Assembly (NCBI GenBank): GCA_023663615.1
Contig: JAMPHA010000007.1
Span: forward strand, 1-64,000
Reading direction: 5' to 3'
From: DLAJ01 sp023663615
GTDB lineage: Bacteria; Bacillota; Clostridia; Lachnospirales; Lachnospiraceae
DNA length: 64,000 nucleotides
A model generated the notes under the pieces. That model was not told where the DNA came from. It saw nothing but the letters and a program-made list of their open reading frames with translations, and made no database searches. Shown in pieces: positions 8,593-17,471 of the stretch; the stretch's first letter is position 1, and every line of letters starts with the position of its first letter. A program made the translations under genes and the position numbers.

Positions 8593-10473
8593 ATGAAAGA
8601 GAAAAAAGCAGCAAAACTTTTAGTTTGTTACCATAAGCCCGATACTCTGATTAAGGATGAAATAATAACTCCCATTCATGTGGGCAGGGCAGTAATGAAA
8701 AGAAAATTGCTATCTGACGACCCCAGACTTAAATGGATGATTGATAATATGATAGGTGACGATACGGGAGAGAACATTTCGCTACAAAATCCTGCCTACA
8801 ATGAGCTTACAAGTCTTTATTGGGCTTGGAAAAATTATGACAAATTAGATGATCCCGATTATATCGGTCTTATGCATTACCGCCGTCACTTCGTTCTTAA
8901 AGACGGCGAAATAAAGATTTATGGTATTAACGAAATGGAATCACCATATTATTTCGATTATATAAATTATTCTCCTGAAAAGCTGCTGGAGTTGTTGGAG
9001 GATTGTGGATTTATATGTCATTTGGGAAAGGTTGACGGCATTTACAAACACTATCTTGCAAATCATAGAATTGAAGATATGGAGTTGGCTTTGAAGATAT
9101 TGGGAGAAAAATATCCTCAATATTCTAAACTCGCACGTGAATACATGGCGCAGGATATAGGCAATTTCTGCAATATGTTTATCTTTCCAAAAGAAATGTT
9201 TTTTGAGTATTGCGAGTTTATCTTCTCTATTTTGGAGGAATTTTCCAATCGTACGGATATTTCAGAGAAGCGGTTTTTCATATCGGAGAGATTAACAGGA
9301 ATTTTTATTTATGAAAAGATGCAAAAAGGACTTAAATATAAGGTGCTTCCTATAAATTTTGTCGAGGAAAGAACAAATGTTCCGATTGCTTATCCTTTAA
9401 AAAATGACAATCTTTATGCTGTTTTACTTTCAATGGTTTCTGTCCTTGAAAATGGCGACAATAACACGAATTTTTCCTTTTACTTGATACACGACAATTT
9501 AGTGGACAGCAAAATAAAGGAGAAATATTATTCACTTTGTAAGAAGTACAAATTTTGTAAGATAGAATTTGTGGAATCGGAACTTACACCCCAATATTAC
9601 CCGTTGGAGGTGTCGGAAAAGCTACCTAAGATAAAGAAGCTTATTTATCTTAATGAAAAAACAGTTGCAATGCGCGATTTGTCGGAGTTTTTTAGAACCT
9701 GCAACGTGGACGATTATTACATAAGCGGAATTCCCAAGAAATATGCCGAAAACGAATCAGATCGCAGACAGCTTTCCGACGATATTTTTGTGCTTAACTG
9801 TGCACGTTTCAGAAAGCATAAGCTATATAACAAGGCTTTGAAAATGATAGCCGAAACCCCTGGCATTGAAATACTTAACAAACTTTGTGACAGCAATATC
9901 GGTTATTTTGCAGAATGGTTTATCACGGTTGCAGGCACTGAGGATACCTATAATCATGTAATTTCCTCTAAAAGCAAAAGTCGAGGACAAATGCAGCTTG
10001 AAGCATTGCGAAAGCCGTTGTTGTGTTATGGGGAAAATCGCCCGTGGACAAATATTCAAGGTATTTACAGCAATTTTTGGTGGAATTATACGACAAAAAC
10101 ACCATTTCTATTTAAATTTCCGGAAACAAATGTATTTGAAATCGAGGATTTGCTGAACGAACAGCAAAGAGAAATAAATCATATTGCCTGTATAAACAAA
10201 AAAATTTGCGTAAATGATTTTATAGATGTCCTTCCAATAGATAATTACAGTCCCTTGTCTGTGGCTTACGAAGACTGCATGATAATCAAAAAAAAGTATG
10301 AGGAATATGAAAAATCTATAGAGAGATTTGAAAATTATCAAATCACCTTAGTTCCTTATAATGAGAAAAGGCAAGAAAATTTGGCAATGGCACTTAAAAT
10401 AAAGAGATATTATAAGCAATATGGGTTTAAACGCACAGTCAAGCGGATATTTGAAAAATTTAGCGGAAAGTAA
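8593..10473 (+). CDS. Two-domain glycosyltransferase: DUF4422 plus GT8-like
   Basis: ATG 8593 follows GAGGAG by 10 nt. Residues 1 to about 250 match DUF4422: LVCYHKPD, ITPIHVGRAV, ELTSLYWAWKN and the hallmark YIGLMHYRRHF. Residues about 260-520 look like a GT8-type domain, with YAVLLSMVSVLEN and FYLIHDNL followed by KIKKLIYLNEKT in place of the usual D-x-D strand. The product therefore probably adds two sugars or has one inactive half. It is the first gene of the AT-rich segment, and codon usage changes sharply from the preceding ATPase. Confidence 0.78.
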   Translation: MKEKKAAKLLVCYHKPDTLIKDEIITPIHVGRAVMKRKLLSDDPRLKWMIDNMIGDDTGENISLQNPAYNELTSLYWAWKNYDKLDDPDYIGLMHYRRHFVLKDGEIKIYGINEMESPYYFDYINYSPEKLLELLEDCGFICHLGKVDGIYKHYLANHRIEDMELALKILGEKYPQYSKLAREYMAQDIGNFCNMFIFPKEMFFEYCEFIFSILEEFSNRTDISEKRFFISERLTGIFIYEKMQKGLKYKVLPINFVEERTNVPIAYPLKNDNLYAVLLSMVSVLENGDNNTNFSFYLIHDNLVDSKIKEKYYSLCKKYKFCKIEFVESELTPQYYPLEVSEKLPKIKKLIYLNEKTVAMRDLSEFFRTCNVDDYYISGIPKKYAENESDRRQLSDDIFVLNCARFRKHKLYNKALKMIAETPGIEILNKLCDSNIGYFAEWFITVAGTEDTYNHVISSKSKSRGQMQLEALRKPLLCYGENRPWTNIQGIYSNFWWNYTTKTPFLFKFPETNVFEIEDLLNEQQREINHIACINKKICVNDFIDVLPIDNYSPLSVAYEDCMIIKKKYEEYEKSIERFENYQITLVPYNEKRQENLAMALKIKRYYKQYGFKRTVKRIFEKFSGK

Positions 10474-10486
10474 ATTTGGAGGAAAA

Positions 10487-11287
10487 ATGGCAAAGGTTTC
10501 GGTTTTAATACCTGTTTATAACGTTGAAAATTATATTGAACAATGTCTTGAAAGCGTTATCGCTCAAACTCTTAAGGATATTGAGATTATTTGTGTAAAT
10601 GACGGATCAACTGATTTTTCATTAGATATCTTAAAAAAATATGCGGTAAAGGATTCGCGAATCAAAATTATCAATAAGGAGAACGGAGGTCTTCCTTCCG
10701 CAAGAAATGCTGGGCTCGATGCTGCGACTGGAGAATATATATCATTTGTTGATTCTGACGATTATGTTCAATCAAATATGATGTCGGTGCTTTATAAAAA
10801 TGCAAAGAAAACTAAGGCAGAAATAGTAATATGTGGCGCAAATGTTTTTCCAGAAACGCCTCGCGCAGACAGTTGGTTCTATCAGGCGCTTTCTCCAGAA
10901 CGAAAATTTTATGAGGTATGTAGTGATGAGCTTTTGTTTGAAAATCGCGCGTCGCGCCCTTTTATTTGGAGAATCTTTGTAAAAAGAGATTTAATTGAAA
11001 GAAATCATTTCCGTCTAGATGAAAACATACACATTGGCGAAGACAATGCTTTTCAATTTAGGATATATCCGTTTGCAAGGATCATGCTTTCAGATAAAAT
11101 ATCCGAGGGCGCCCGATTTATTAATCTTACAAGTTTTGCTACATCCACTTTCAATGGGTGGATGAACTTGACAGGCAGTTTTTACGCGCGTGAAGGTTTT
11201 TGGAGAAATATGATGTTGGCGAGTACCGACTTTATTGGTAAAGACCCTTGGGTGTGCTTTGATTGGATCAGGATTTGGGAGGAATAA
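10487..11287 (+). CDS. GT2-family glycosyltransferase
   Basis: ATG 10487 sits 5 nt after GGAGG, and an earlier in-frame start at 10421 lies inside the previous gene. The 266-residue product has VSVLIPVYNVENYIEQCLES, ICVNDGSTD, and FVDSDDYV as the DxD site, then GEDNAFQFRIY around the catalytic-base position. This is an ordinary CpsJ/WcaA-type enzyme, but it lacks the C-terminal region of about 60 residues that many relatives have and ends just 2 nt before the next ATG. Truncation by an old deletion is possible. Confidence 0.82.
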   Translation: MAKVSVLIPVYNVENYIEQCLESVIAQTLKDIEIICVNDGSTDFSLDILKKYAVKDSRIKIINKENGGLPSARNAGLDAATGEYISFVDSDDYVQSNMMSVLYKNAKKTKAEIVICGANVFPETPRADSWFYQALSPERKFYEVCSDELLFENRASRPFIWRIFVKRDLIERNHFRLDENIHIGEDNAFQFRIYPFARIMLSDKISEGARFINLTSFATSTFNGWMNLTGSFYAREGFWRNMMLASTDFIGKDPWVCFDWIRIWEE

Positions 11288-11289
11288 GG

Positions 11290-13065
11290 ATGATAGAGAA
11301 TAAGCCCGTATGGGCCGTTATTTGTGGAAATATTAGGCAGGAATTTGAATTCTATTCGGTCATTGCCTGGCTTTGTGAGCAACGCTCAAAAGGATATGTC
11401 AATGGCATCGTGTTCTCTACTTGGCACTATGAAATAGACAGAATTCCGCATTTAAGGGAAAAGTTAAATTTTCTTGATATAAAGACGGTGGAAACGGTTA
11501 TGCCTCCGGAAGAGGCGGGAAAATATTTGAATATGAATTTTATGCGTCAGGGCACACAGCTTTTGAACGGTATATGCGCTGTGCCTAATGATGTTTTTGT
11601 GCTTAAATGTAGGACGGATTTTTGTATGACCTTACTTAAAAAAACGTCCGAGATTTTAATGGGTAAGAAAGAGTTTACTATATCGAATTATGGACAAATT
11701 AGATTTCCATTACAATATAAAATAGCAGTTTTTGAGTTTTCCGTCAGTGCACCTTTTATTTTTAATGATACCGTATACTTGGGCTATAAGGGGGATATCC
11801 TTAAAATGCTGCTTTTTGAGGATGACTATATTCGGTATTCAGACTTTTTTTGGCCAGATTCTATTTTTTTTTGGAATCCGTTTAAGAACTCATTTAAGAT
11901 TATTCAAAATTTTCTGTTTCACATTAATTATTGGGAATTAAAAAGATACTTGGATGATCCGATTCTGACAAATAGCAACATACAAATACCACAGTTCCTG
12001 CTCTCCTTTTTTGCTTTTTATTTCATTTTGATCAAATGCTGTTTTTTAAAGATAGAGGATACAGTTGAAGCTGTTGAAATCAAAAATGCTGATATTACTG
12101 ACATACTATTTAAGAATAACAATTCTAATATATTAAAGACATGGGCTACTTTCATGAAATCGGACAGATGGATTGATGCGTTTATTCGCGGAGATATTGA
12201 TCAATCTGAAAACAATATCAGGTTTTACCAAGAAATACTTAAAGTTGCAAGTCACGAATATAACTCGAATCCGATTTTCACTCAAAAGGATTACGAAGAA
12301 CTTGCCAGATTTGGAAGAGAGGCATACGGTGTTGAGCCTGCAAGATGGTTGAAACTTCCGCCAAATAGTACCTTTAAGACATCGCATAGCAGATTGAATT
12401 GTAAAGATGCATATGAAATACTTTTTTCGGAGTTTGCGCCTGACAATACTATGCTAGATGAACTGTATAATATAGCGGTAAAAGAAAAAGCAGATTTTTA
12501 TTTGAGCATTTCAAAAAGAATTGATAAATTGACCGATTGGAATCGGTACGTTGCGGAATTGGCCTTGTTGACGAGTGCCCGCAGTCGCGAACCCCGCATT
12601 TTGAAATATATCGCCTATAATTTGTTAAATGGGAATTTTAGATTACAAAATGTTGAATCAGCGAAATTTGTTTTTGAACGTTATAAAGTGGGTGTAGCTT
12701 TTTATAGGCCGCCGTATAAAGCGGACAAATTATCAGCCATCTATTACTATGGTAAGTATGTAGAATGCGAGAATGATCTTTACATCGTTACAAGGTTTTC
12801 TGTTTCTTTACTTGCGGCGTATGAAATAGAAAATGATAAGCGGTCTTTTACGCCCGAGGAATTTCGCGAGGTAATGGCATATATCGTCAACGCAAAAGTA
12901 TCCGAGAAATGCGATGATGGAATTTTGAATATGATTAGATCGTTATGCGAAATATGCGATAAATGTCCGCTATCAAAGAAAACAATTGCTTTTCTGATTA
13001 AAAATAACGCGGATGTTTTGAGTATAGTTAACAAATCGTTTGGTTTTGGAGGTGATGCTTCTTGA
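11290..13065 (+). CDS. Glycan-locus protein with weak WavE-like N-terminus
   Basis: ATG 11290 follows the previous stop by 2 nt. The first 200 residues (VWAVICGNIRQEFEFYS, GIVFSTWHYEIDRIP, LNGICAVPNDVFVLKCRTDFCM) resemble WavE-type lipopolysaccharide synthesis proteins, including an RTDF motif in the place of a DxD. From about residue 300 on I recognise nothing; it is predicted helical and contains repeated short helices that could be a solenoid. Likely a further transferase, from context and the RTD motif. The assignment is tentative. Confidence 0.5.
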   Translation: MIENKPVWAVICGNIRQEFEFYSVIAWLCEQRSKGYVNGIVFSTWHYEIDRIPHLREKLNFLDIKTVETVMPPEEAGKYLNMNFMRQGTQLLNGICAVPNDVFVLKCRTDFCMTLLKKTSEILMGKKEFTISNYGQIRFPLQYKIAVFEFSVSAPFIFNDTVYLGYKGDILKMLLFEDDYIRYSDFFWPDSIFFWNPFKNSFKIIQNFLFHINYWELKRYLDDPILTNSNIQIPQFLLSFFAFYFILIKCCFLKIEDTVEAVEIKNADITDILFKNNNSNILKTWATFMKSDRWIDAFIRGDIDQSENNIRFYQEILKVASHEYNSNPIFTQKDYEELARFGREAYGVEPARWLKLPPNSTFKTSHSRLNCKDAYEILFSEFAPDNTMLDELYNIAVKEKADFYLSISKRIDKLTDWNRYVAELALLTSARSREPRILKYIAYNLLNGNFRLQNVESAKFVFERYKVGVAFYRPPYKADKLSAIYYYGKYVECENDLYIVTRFSVSLLAAYEIENDKRSFTPEEFREVMAYIVNAKVSEKCDDGILNMIRSLCEICDKCPLSKKTIAFLIKNNADVLSIVNKSFGFGGDAS

Positions 13066-13688
13066 AAATTTTAGCGCACCGGGGAATGTGGTCTAATGAG
13101 GAAGAAAAGAATACCCTAACGGCATTGGAACGTGCGTTTCAATTCGGATATGGAATTGAAACAGATATTCGCGATTTTAATGGAAAGATTGTAATTTCTC
13201 ACGACCCAGCTAATACGAGTAGTCGCCCGCTAGCCGAACTTTTAAGAAATTGGAAGAAATATGAAAGCCGTCCGTTGCTCGCTTTGAACATAAAGGCGGA
13301 CGGATTGTATCTCTATCTTGAGGAAATATTCAAGCAATACGGATTAACGAAAAATGACTATTTCCTATTTGATGCGTCCGTACCCGAGCAATATGTTTAT
13401 TTGAAGCGAGGCTACAACATCTTCACCCGTAGCAGTGAATTTGGTGAGAAAATGCCTTTTTGGGAGAGTAGCAAAGGCGTATGGCTGGATCAGTTTACCG
13501 AATGCGGTCATATTATGGATGTTTTACCGAACATCTTCGATTCGGGGAAGCGGATTGCTATTGTGTCGCCTGAGTTGCATAGACGTGATAATCGACGGAT
13601 GTGGGAATTCCTCTATCAATATAAGGATAGAGAGAATCTGATTTTGTGTACGGATATTCCTAAGAAAGCGGAGGAGTTTTTCAAATGA
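13062..13688 (+). CDS. GDPD-like phosphodiesterase-fold protein
   Basis: Starts at TTG 13062, overlapping the previous TGA, with GGAGGTGA just upstream. The 208 residues follow the glycerophosphodiester phosphodiesterase pattern: AHRG (4-7), NTLTALERAFQFGYGIETDIRD and ISHDP. The second half is short, with LNIKADG in place of the usual IExK strand. Conserved His, Glu, Asp and His residues suggest it can still cleave or rearrange a phosphodiester. Placed with a HAD enzyme and nucleotidyltransferases, it may act on an activated sugar-phosphate or glycerol-phosphate decoration instead of phospholipid (inference). Confidence 0.75.
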   Translation: MKILAHRGMWSNEEEKNTLTALERAFQFGYGIETDIRDFNGKIVISHDPANTSSRPLAELLRNWKKYESRPLLALNIKADGLYLYLEEIFKQYGLTKNDYFLFDASVPEQYVYLKRGYNIFTRSSEFGEKMPFWESSKGVWLDQFTECGHIMDVLPNIFDSGKRIAIVSPELHRRDNRRMWEFLYQYKDRENLILCTDIPKKAEEFFK

Positions 13689-14314
13689 AAAAGATAAAAG
13701 CAGTTATTTTTGACATGGACGGTACGCTGATAGATGCTAAAGAATGGCATTATGAAGCACTTAATCAGGCACTTGGACTGTTTGGTTATGAAATAACAAG
13801 ATACGAACATCTGGTTACATACGACGGACTTTCAACGGCGGATAAACTGTCAATGGTGACTCTCGAAAAGGGGCTTCCCCAAGGTCTGCACAAGTATGTC
13901 AACGCCTTGAAGCAGGAGTATACAATGGAGAAGATATATACCTGTTGCCGTCCGATATTTATTCATGAATATGCAATTTCTAGGTTGAAAGCGGAGGGGT
14001 ATCGACTTGCGGTTGCTTCAAATTCAGTACGCGCGACTGTTGATATAATGTTACAAAAGGCAAGCCTGGAGCAGTATCTTGACTTTTCTCTGAGTAATCA
14101 GGATGTGAAAAAGGCAAAGCCCAATCCTGAGATTTATAATGTTGCTATTTCCCGGCTGGACTTGTTGCCCGCAGAGTGTCTTATCGTAGAGGATAACAAA
14201 AATGGTATTGCAGCGGCAATGGCGTCTGGCGCAAATGTTATGCGAGTTGATTCAATTCACGATGTGAATTATGAAAACATTCGCAGAAACATATTGAGAT
14301 GTGAGGAGGAGTAG
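13685..14314 (+). CDS. HAD-IA phosphatase or phosphomutase
   Basis: A 209-residue HAD enzyme of the beta-phosphoglucomutase/phosphatase subclass, starting in an ATGA overlap. All four motifs are intact: DMDGTL with nucleophile and acid Asp at about residues 10-12, VASNS as the motif II Ser, KKAKPNPEIY with the motif III Lys, and VEDNKNGI with the metal-binding acid. The cap lies between motifs I and II. It would dephosphorylate or isomerise a small sugar phosphate. Sandwiched between GDPD-like and nucleotidyltransferase genes, it probably supplies the substrate for nucleotide activation. Confidence 0.85.
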   Translation: MKKIKAVIFDMDGTLIDAKEWHYEALNQALGLFGYEITRYEHLVTYDGLSTADKLSMVTLEKGLPQGLHKYVNALKQEYTMEKIYTCCRPIFIHEYAISRLKAEGYRLAVASNSVRATVDIMLQKASLEQYLDFSLSNQDVKKAKPNPEIYNVAISRLDLLPAECLIVEDNKNGIAAAMASGANVMRVDSIHDVNYENIRRNILRCEEE

Positions 14315-14315
14315 T

Positions 14316-15053
14316 ATGAAGATTCTGATACCAATGGTAGGTAGCGAGTTAAAGAATAACGTCACGGGAAGTCCGTACTGTACCGCGTTGTATGAGATTG
14401 GACGAAAAACAATCCTTCAGCATATCGTCGAGCCTTTGGCAAAGTTAGACGGCGCAGAATTTGTATTTATTCTTGACAAGAAAAGTGTTGAGAAATACAG
14501 ACTTGATAGTGTGATAAAGTTGTTGCTCCCGAACGCAGCAATCGTAGTCGCTCAGGGCAAGACTAAAGGTTCGGCGTGTAGTTGTCTGCTTGGAATGGAT
14601 TATTTAGAACCAAAGGAACCGCTTATCATTGTTGGCGGAGATCAGCTTATAACTGCCGATCTGCGGGATGCAGTAGATACTTTTGCACGAAACGACTGGG
14701 ACGGCGGCGTGATAACATTCAGCGATATTCACCCGCGCTGGTCGTATGTAATGCTTGATAACAATGGCTTTGTTATCGAGGCGGCGGAAAAGCATCCTAT
14801 AAGCAGCAATGCGACAACAGGATTTTATTATTTTAAGCACACCAAAGATTTTGTTGAGTCAGCATTTAAGATGATTAGAAAAAAGGCCGAAGTAGACGGA
14901 AATTTTTTTGTTTGTCCTGTCTATAATGAAATGGTTTTAGCGCGGAAGACAATTGGAACCTACAGGATTGAAAAAGAGCAGTATTATAATTTCAATCACT
15001 TCAAAGGAATTGAACTTTATGAAGAGTATTATAGAAAGGGCAGATTAGGATGA
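14316..15053 (+). CDS. Nucleotidyltransferase-fold protein with degenerate active-site motif
   Basis: ATG 14316 follows GAGGAGGAG. The 245-residue product is a paralogue of the 15378-16115 protein. They share the central GGDQL/NSDQY strand, the (R/K)WS(Y/F) block, an E(A/V)xEK segment, ISxxATxGxYxF, and the final PVYN segment. The N-terminal nucleotide-binding loop is broken: IPMVGSELKNNVTGSPY replaces the G-x-G-S-R and P-K-P residues seen in the partner. It may be inactive, use a different activator, or pair with its partner. Its stop overlaps the cupin start (ATGA). Confidence 0.72.
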   Translation: MKILIPMVGSELKNNVTGSPYCTALYEIGRKTILQHIVEPLAKLDGAEFVFILDKKSVEKYRLDSVIKLLLPNAAIVVAQGKTKGSACSCLLGMDYLEPKEPLIIVGGDQLITADLRDAVDTFARNDWDGGVITFSDIHPRWSYVMLDNNGFVIEAAEKHPISSNATTGFYYFKHTKDFVESAFKMIRKKAEVDGNFFVCPVYNEMVLARKTIGTYRIEKEQYYNFNHFKGIELYEEYYRKGRLG

Positions 15054-15376
15054 AAATCGAAAAGTTATCTAACATGATAAAAGGCTGGTTCATTGGGAAT
15101 TTCGAGCCGACGCTTTGCAAAACCAACGACGTTGAGGTTGCCGTCAAATCTTACAAAGCGGGAGATTATGAAGCGGCACATTATCATAAAATAGCGACCG
15201 AGATCACAGTTGTTATTTCGGGCACGGTGAAAATGAGCGGCGTGGAGTATGTCGCAGGCGATATTGTCGTAATGGAACCGAATGAAACAACGGATTATCT
15301 TGCGGTAACGGACAGCATAAATGTTGTTGTAAAAATTCCAGGTGCAAATGATGACAAGTATTTAAGGGAGGACTGA
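15050..15376 (+). CDS. Small cupin-domain protein
   Basis: A 108-residue single cupin. The first metal motif is YEAAHYHKIATEITVVISG (H-x-H-like His pair and Glu), and the second half has GDIVVMEPNE, where a His is replaced. Small cupins in sugar-nucleotide operons act as epimerases, isomerases or sensors. The partial metal motif leaves the role open. It is tightly packed between the two nucleotidyltransferase genes, with 4-nt overlap upstream and 1-nt gap downstream, implying equal expression with them. Confidence 0.72.
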   Translation: MKIEKLSNMIKGWFIGNFEPTLCKTNDVEVAVKSYKAGDYEAAHYHKIATEITVVISGTVKMSGVEYVAGDIVVMEPNETTDYLAVTDSINVVVKIPGANDDKYLRED

Positions 15377-15377
15377 T

Positions 15378-16115
15378 ATGATAAACACTGTAATTCCGAT
15401 GGCAGGGCGCGGAAGCAGATTTGTAAACGCGGGATATAAACTTCCGAAGCCGTTGATAGACATAAATGGGAAGCCTATGATTGAGGTGGTCGTCAACAAT
15501 CTTCGCCCCAACTGCGAACATAGATTTGTTTTCCTGTGCCTTGAGGAGCACATAAAGCAGTACGATCTTGAAAGCAAACTGAGTACGATTGCACCAGATT
15601 GCGTTATAGTTCCTGTATCTCAGGTGACCGAGGGCGCAGCGTGTACAGTTCTTCTTGCCGAGAAGTATATAAATAATGATGACAGAATGATGATTGCAAA
15701 TTCCGATCAGTATGTTGATATTGACATCAATGATTATTTGGAGGTGGAAAATGGCGTGGACGGTTTGATAATGACTATGACAGCTAATAATCCGAAGTGG
15801 AGTTTCATTAGGTATGATAAAAATAATCTTGTTACTGAAGTACGCGAAAAGGTGGTTATTTCTGAGGAGGCGACTGTCGGTATCTATAATTTTGTGAAGG
15901 GTTCTGACTTTGTATACGGTGCGCATGATATGATAGACAAAAAGATTCGCGTCAATAACGAGTTTTATGTTGCGCCGGTTTATAATCAGCTCATTGAAAG
16001 TGGTAAGCGGTTTAAGTTTTACAATATTGGTTCAGAGAATAACGGTATGTATGGGTTGGGTATACCAGAGGATCTAAGTAAATTTCTCGCAAGTGATCTC
16101 TCGAAAAAAATATAG
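15378..16115 (+). CDS. Sugar-phosphate nucleotidyltransferase
   Basis: A 245-residue Rossmann-type nucleotidyltransferase. The signature is intact: IPMAGRGSRFVNAGYKLPKP, with GxGSR binding the triphosphate and Lys of PKP the sugar phosphate. Then come DINGKPMIE, EGAACTVLLA, NSDQYVDID with the metal-binding Asp, and NNEFYVAPVYN near the end. It should make an NDP-activated sugar, alditol or glycerol derivative for the polymer; CTP use is plausible but not shown. It ends the HAD-cupin-nucleotidyltransferase set. Confidence 0.83.
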   Translation: MINTVIPMAGRGSRFVNAGYKLPKPLIDINGKPMIEVVVNNLRPNCEHRFVFLCLEEHIKQYDLESKLSTIAPDCVIVPVSQVTEGAACTVLLAEKYINNDDRMMIANSDQYVDIDINDYLEVENGVDGLIMTMTANNPKWSFIRYDKNNLVTEVREKVVISEEATVGIYNFVKGSDFVYGAHDMIDKKIRVNNEFYVAPVYNQLIESGKRFKFYNIGSENNGMYGLGIPEDLSKFLASDLSKKI

Positions 16116-16219
16116 AGAGAAATTCGATGATAATAACACGGAAAACAATAAATTTGCTTAACAAAAGTTGTGTTTACAACATGGGAAATGGAACAAATAG
16201 GTCGTAACTGGAGGATAGT

Positions 16220-17308
16220 GTGAAGTCAAAAGCGTGTCTGCATGTGGATTTACAAGTTTTTGAATGCAGTGGAACGGAGATTTCAATGAGAAACGACGTT
16301 ATCATAGCGGTTAACATATGCACTTATCAGAGAATGCAGCAGGTACATAAAAATTTAGAAAAAATCTGTCACTCTGCTTTTTTTGATAAAAAAGCGGAAG
16401 GATATTATGGACGACTGCATGTGTTTATCACAGATAATGCAGGAGAATGGGAGGAGAGTGAAAACACGTTTATCCATATCAGAAGAAATCCGTCGGGAAA
16501 CACTGGCGGATCAGGGGGATTTCAGTATGGGGTCATGTCGATTAGGGCATATCCGATTAGGTTTTCCCATGTTCTTTTTATGGATGACGATGTGGAATTT
16601 GAATTGGAAAGCTTTTATCTATTATTTGAATTTTTGCGTTCTGTGGAGAAGGAAAACATGGAGCGTCCGATTGCAGGAAGAATGTTCTGTGCGGATGAGC
16701 CTGAAGTGCAGTATACAGCAGCGGAAGTTTGGAATGGAGGTGATATACAGCATATCGGGTTTCGGAAAAGCATAAAAGAAGTAGAAAAGGAGCCGGATGT
16801 CGAGTATTGTGCCGGAGCGGATTATGGAGGATGGTGGTTTTGTTGTTTCCCATATAGTTTTGTTGCAGAAAATGATATTATGCCCTTTTTTATTCACTGC
16901 GATGATGTAGAATATGGTCTGCGGTGCGGAAAGAAGCCGATCATTTTGAAGGGAGTGCAGGTTTGGCACAAGACGTATGAGTATCGGCAGAAGCCAATTA
17001 TTCATTATTATGATACGAGGAATCCGCTGTTTGTGAACGAAAAGTATGCTCTGCTTCCTGAACCACAGAAAATGCTTGAATCATGGAAAAGGAAGATCAC
17101 TCGGTTCCATATAAAAGGGGATTATGCATCCGAATATTATGCGATTAAGGGAATGGGGGATTTTCTAAAGGGGGTCAATTGGTTGTATGCGATTGACCCA
17201 GAAAGAAAACATAAACGTTTGCAAAAAGCCCAAATTCACAAATACAAAAATGCGATATTATGGCGTGTTACAGAGAGAAAATTAAGGAAGAAATATCATA
17301 TTCTGTGA
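16220..17308 (+). CDS. GT2 glycosyltransferase, galactofuranosyltransferase GlfT2-like
   Basis: GTG 16220 has GGAGG 5 nt upstream. ATG 16286 is an alternative giving 340 residues. The 362-residue form carries NICTYQRM, FITDNAGE, the diagnostic RRNPSGNTGGSGGFQYG loop, LFMDDDVEFE as a triple-Asp metal site, ADYGGWWFCCFPY and FIHCDDVEYGLRC. This order is typical of GlfT2-type galactofuranosyl and rhamnosyltransferases. No UDP-galactopyranose mutase gene is in the window, so the donor is uncertain. A 105-nt gap with a 26-codon open frame precedes it, and it closes the AT-rich segment. Confidence 0.82.
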   Translation: MKSKACLHVDLQVFECSGTEISMRNDVIIAVNICTYQRMQQVHKNLEKICHSAFFDKKAEGYYGRLHVFITDNAGEWEESENTFIHIRRNPSGNTGGSGGFQYGVMSIRAYPIRFSHVLFMDDDVEFELESFYLLFEFLRSVEKENMERPIAGRMFCADEPEVQYTAAEVWNGGDIQHIGFRKSIKEVEKEPDVEYCAGADYGGWWFCCFPYSFVAENDIMPFFIHCDDVEYGLRCGKKPIILKGVQVWHKTYEYRQKPIIHYYDTRNPLFVNEKYALLPEPQKMLESWKRKITRFHIKGDYASEYYAIKGMGDFLKGVNWLYAIDPERKHKRLQKAQIHKYKNAILWRVTERKLRKKYHIL

Positions 17309-17348
17309 GGGGGGTTGAAAGCATACATTATCGCTTTAAGATCAGACG

Positions 17349-17417
17349 CCCGGACTGCCTGCCGTGTCCTGTTGCGAGCGCCGTCTGCTTTAGATAGGAC
17401 ATGGACAGACGGCGCTT
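17349..17417 (-). pseudogene. Fragment of a second Rpn-type nuclease gene
   Basis: Read on the minus strand, these 69 nt encode KRRLSMSYLKQTALATGHGR followed by QSG. This aligns with KFRLSVLNLTQTELATEHDR-QSG inside the neighbouring gene (17472-18503). At DNA level 34 of 39 bases in 17350-17388 match 17938-17976. No start or further homology remains, so this is a relic of a related gene. Confidence 0.7.
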
Positions 17418-17471
17418 GTCAGGGAATGTTTTTCTTGGCTATTGACAGATATTCACGGCTGGAAAGATACC

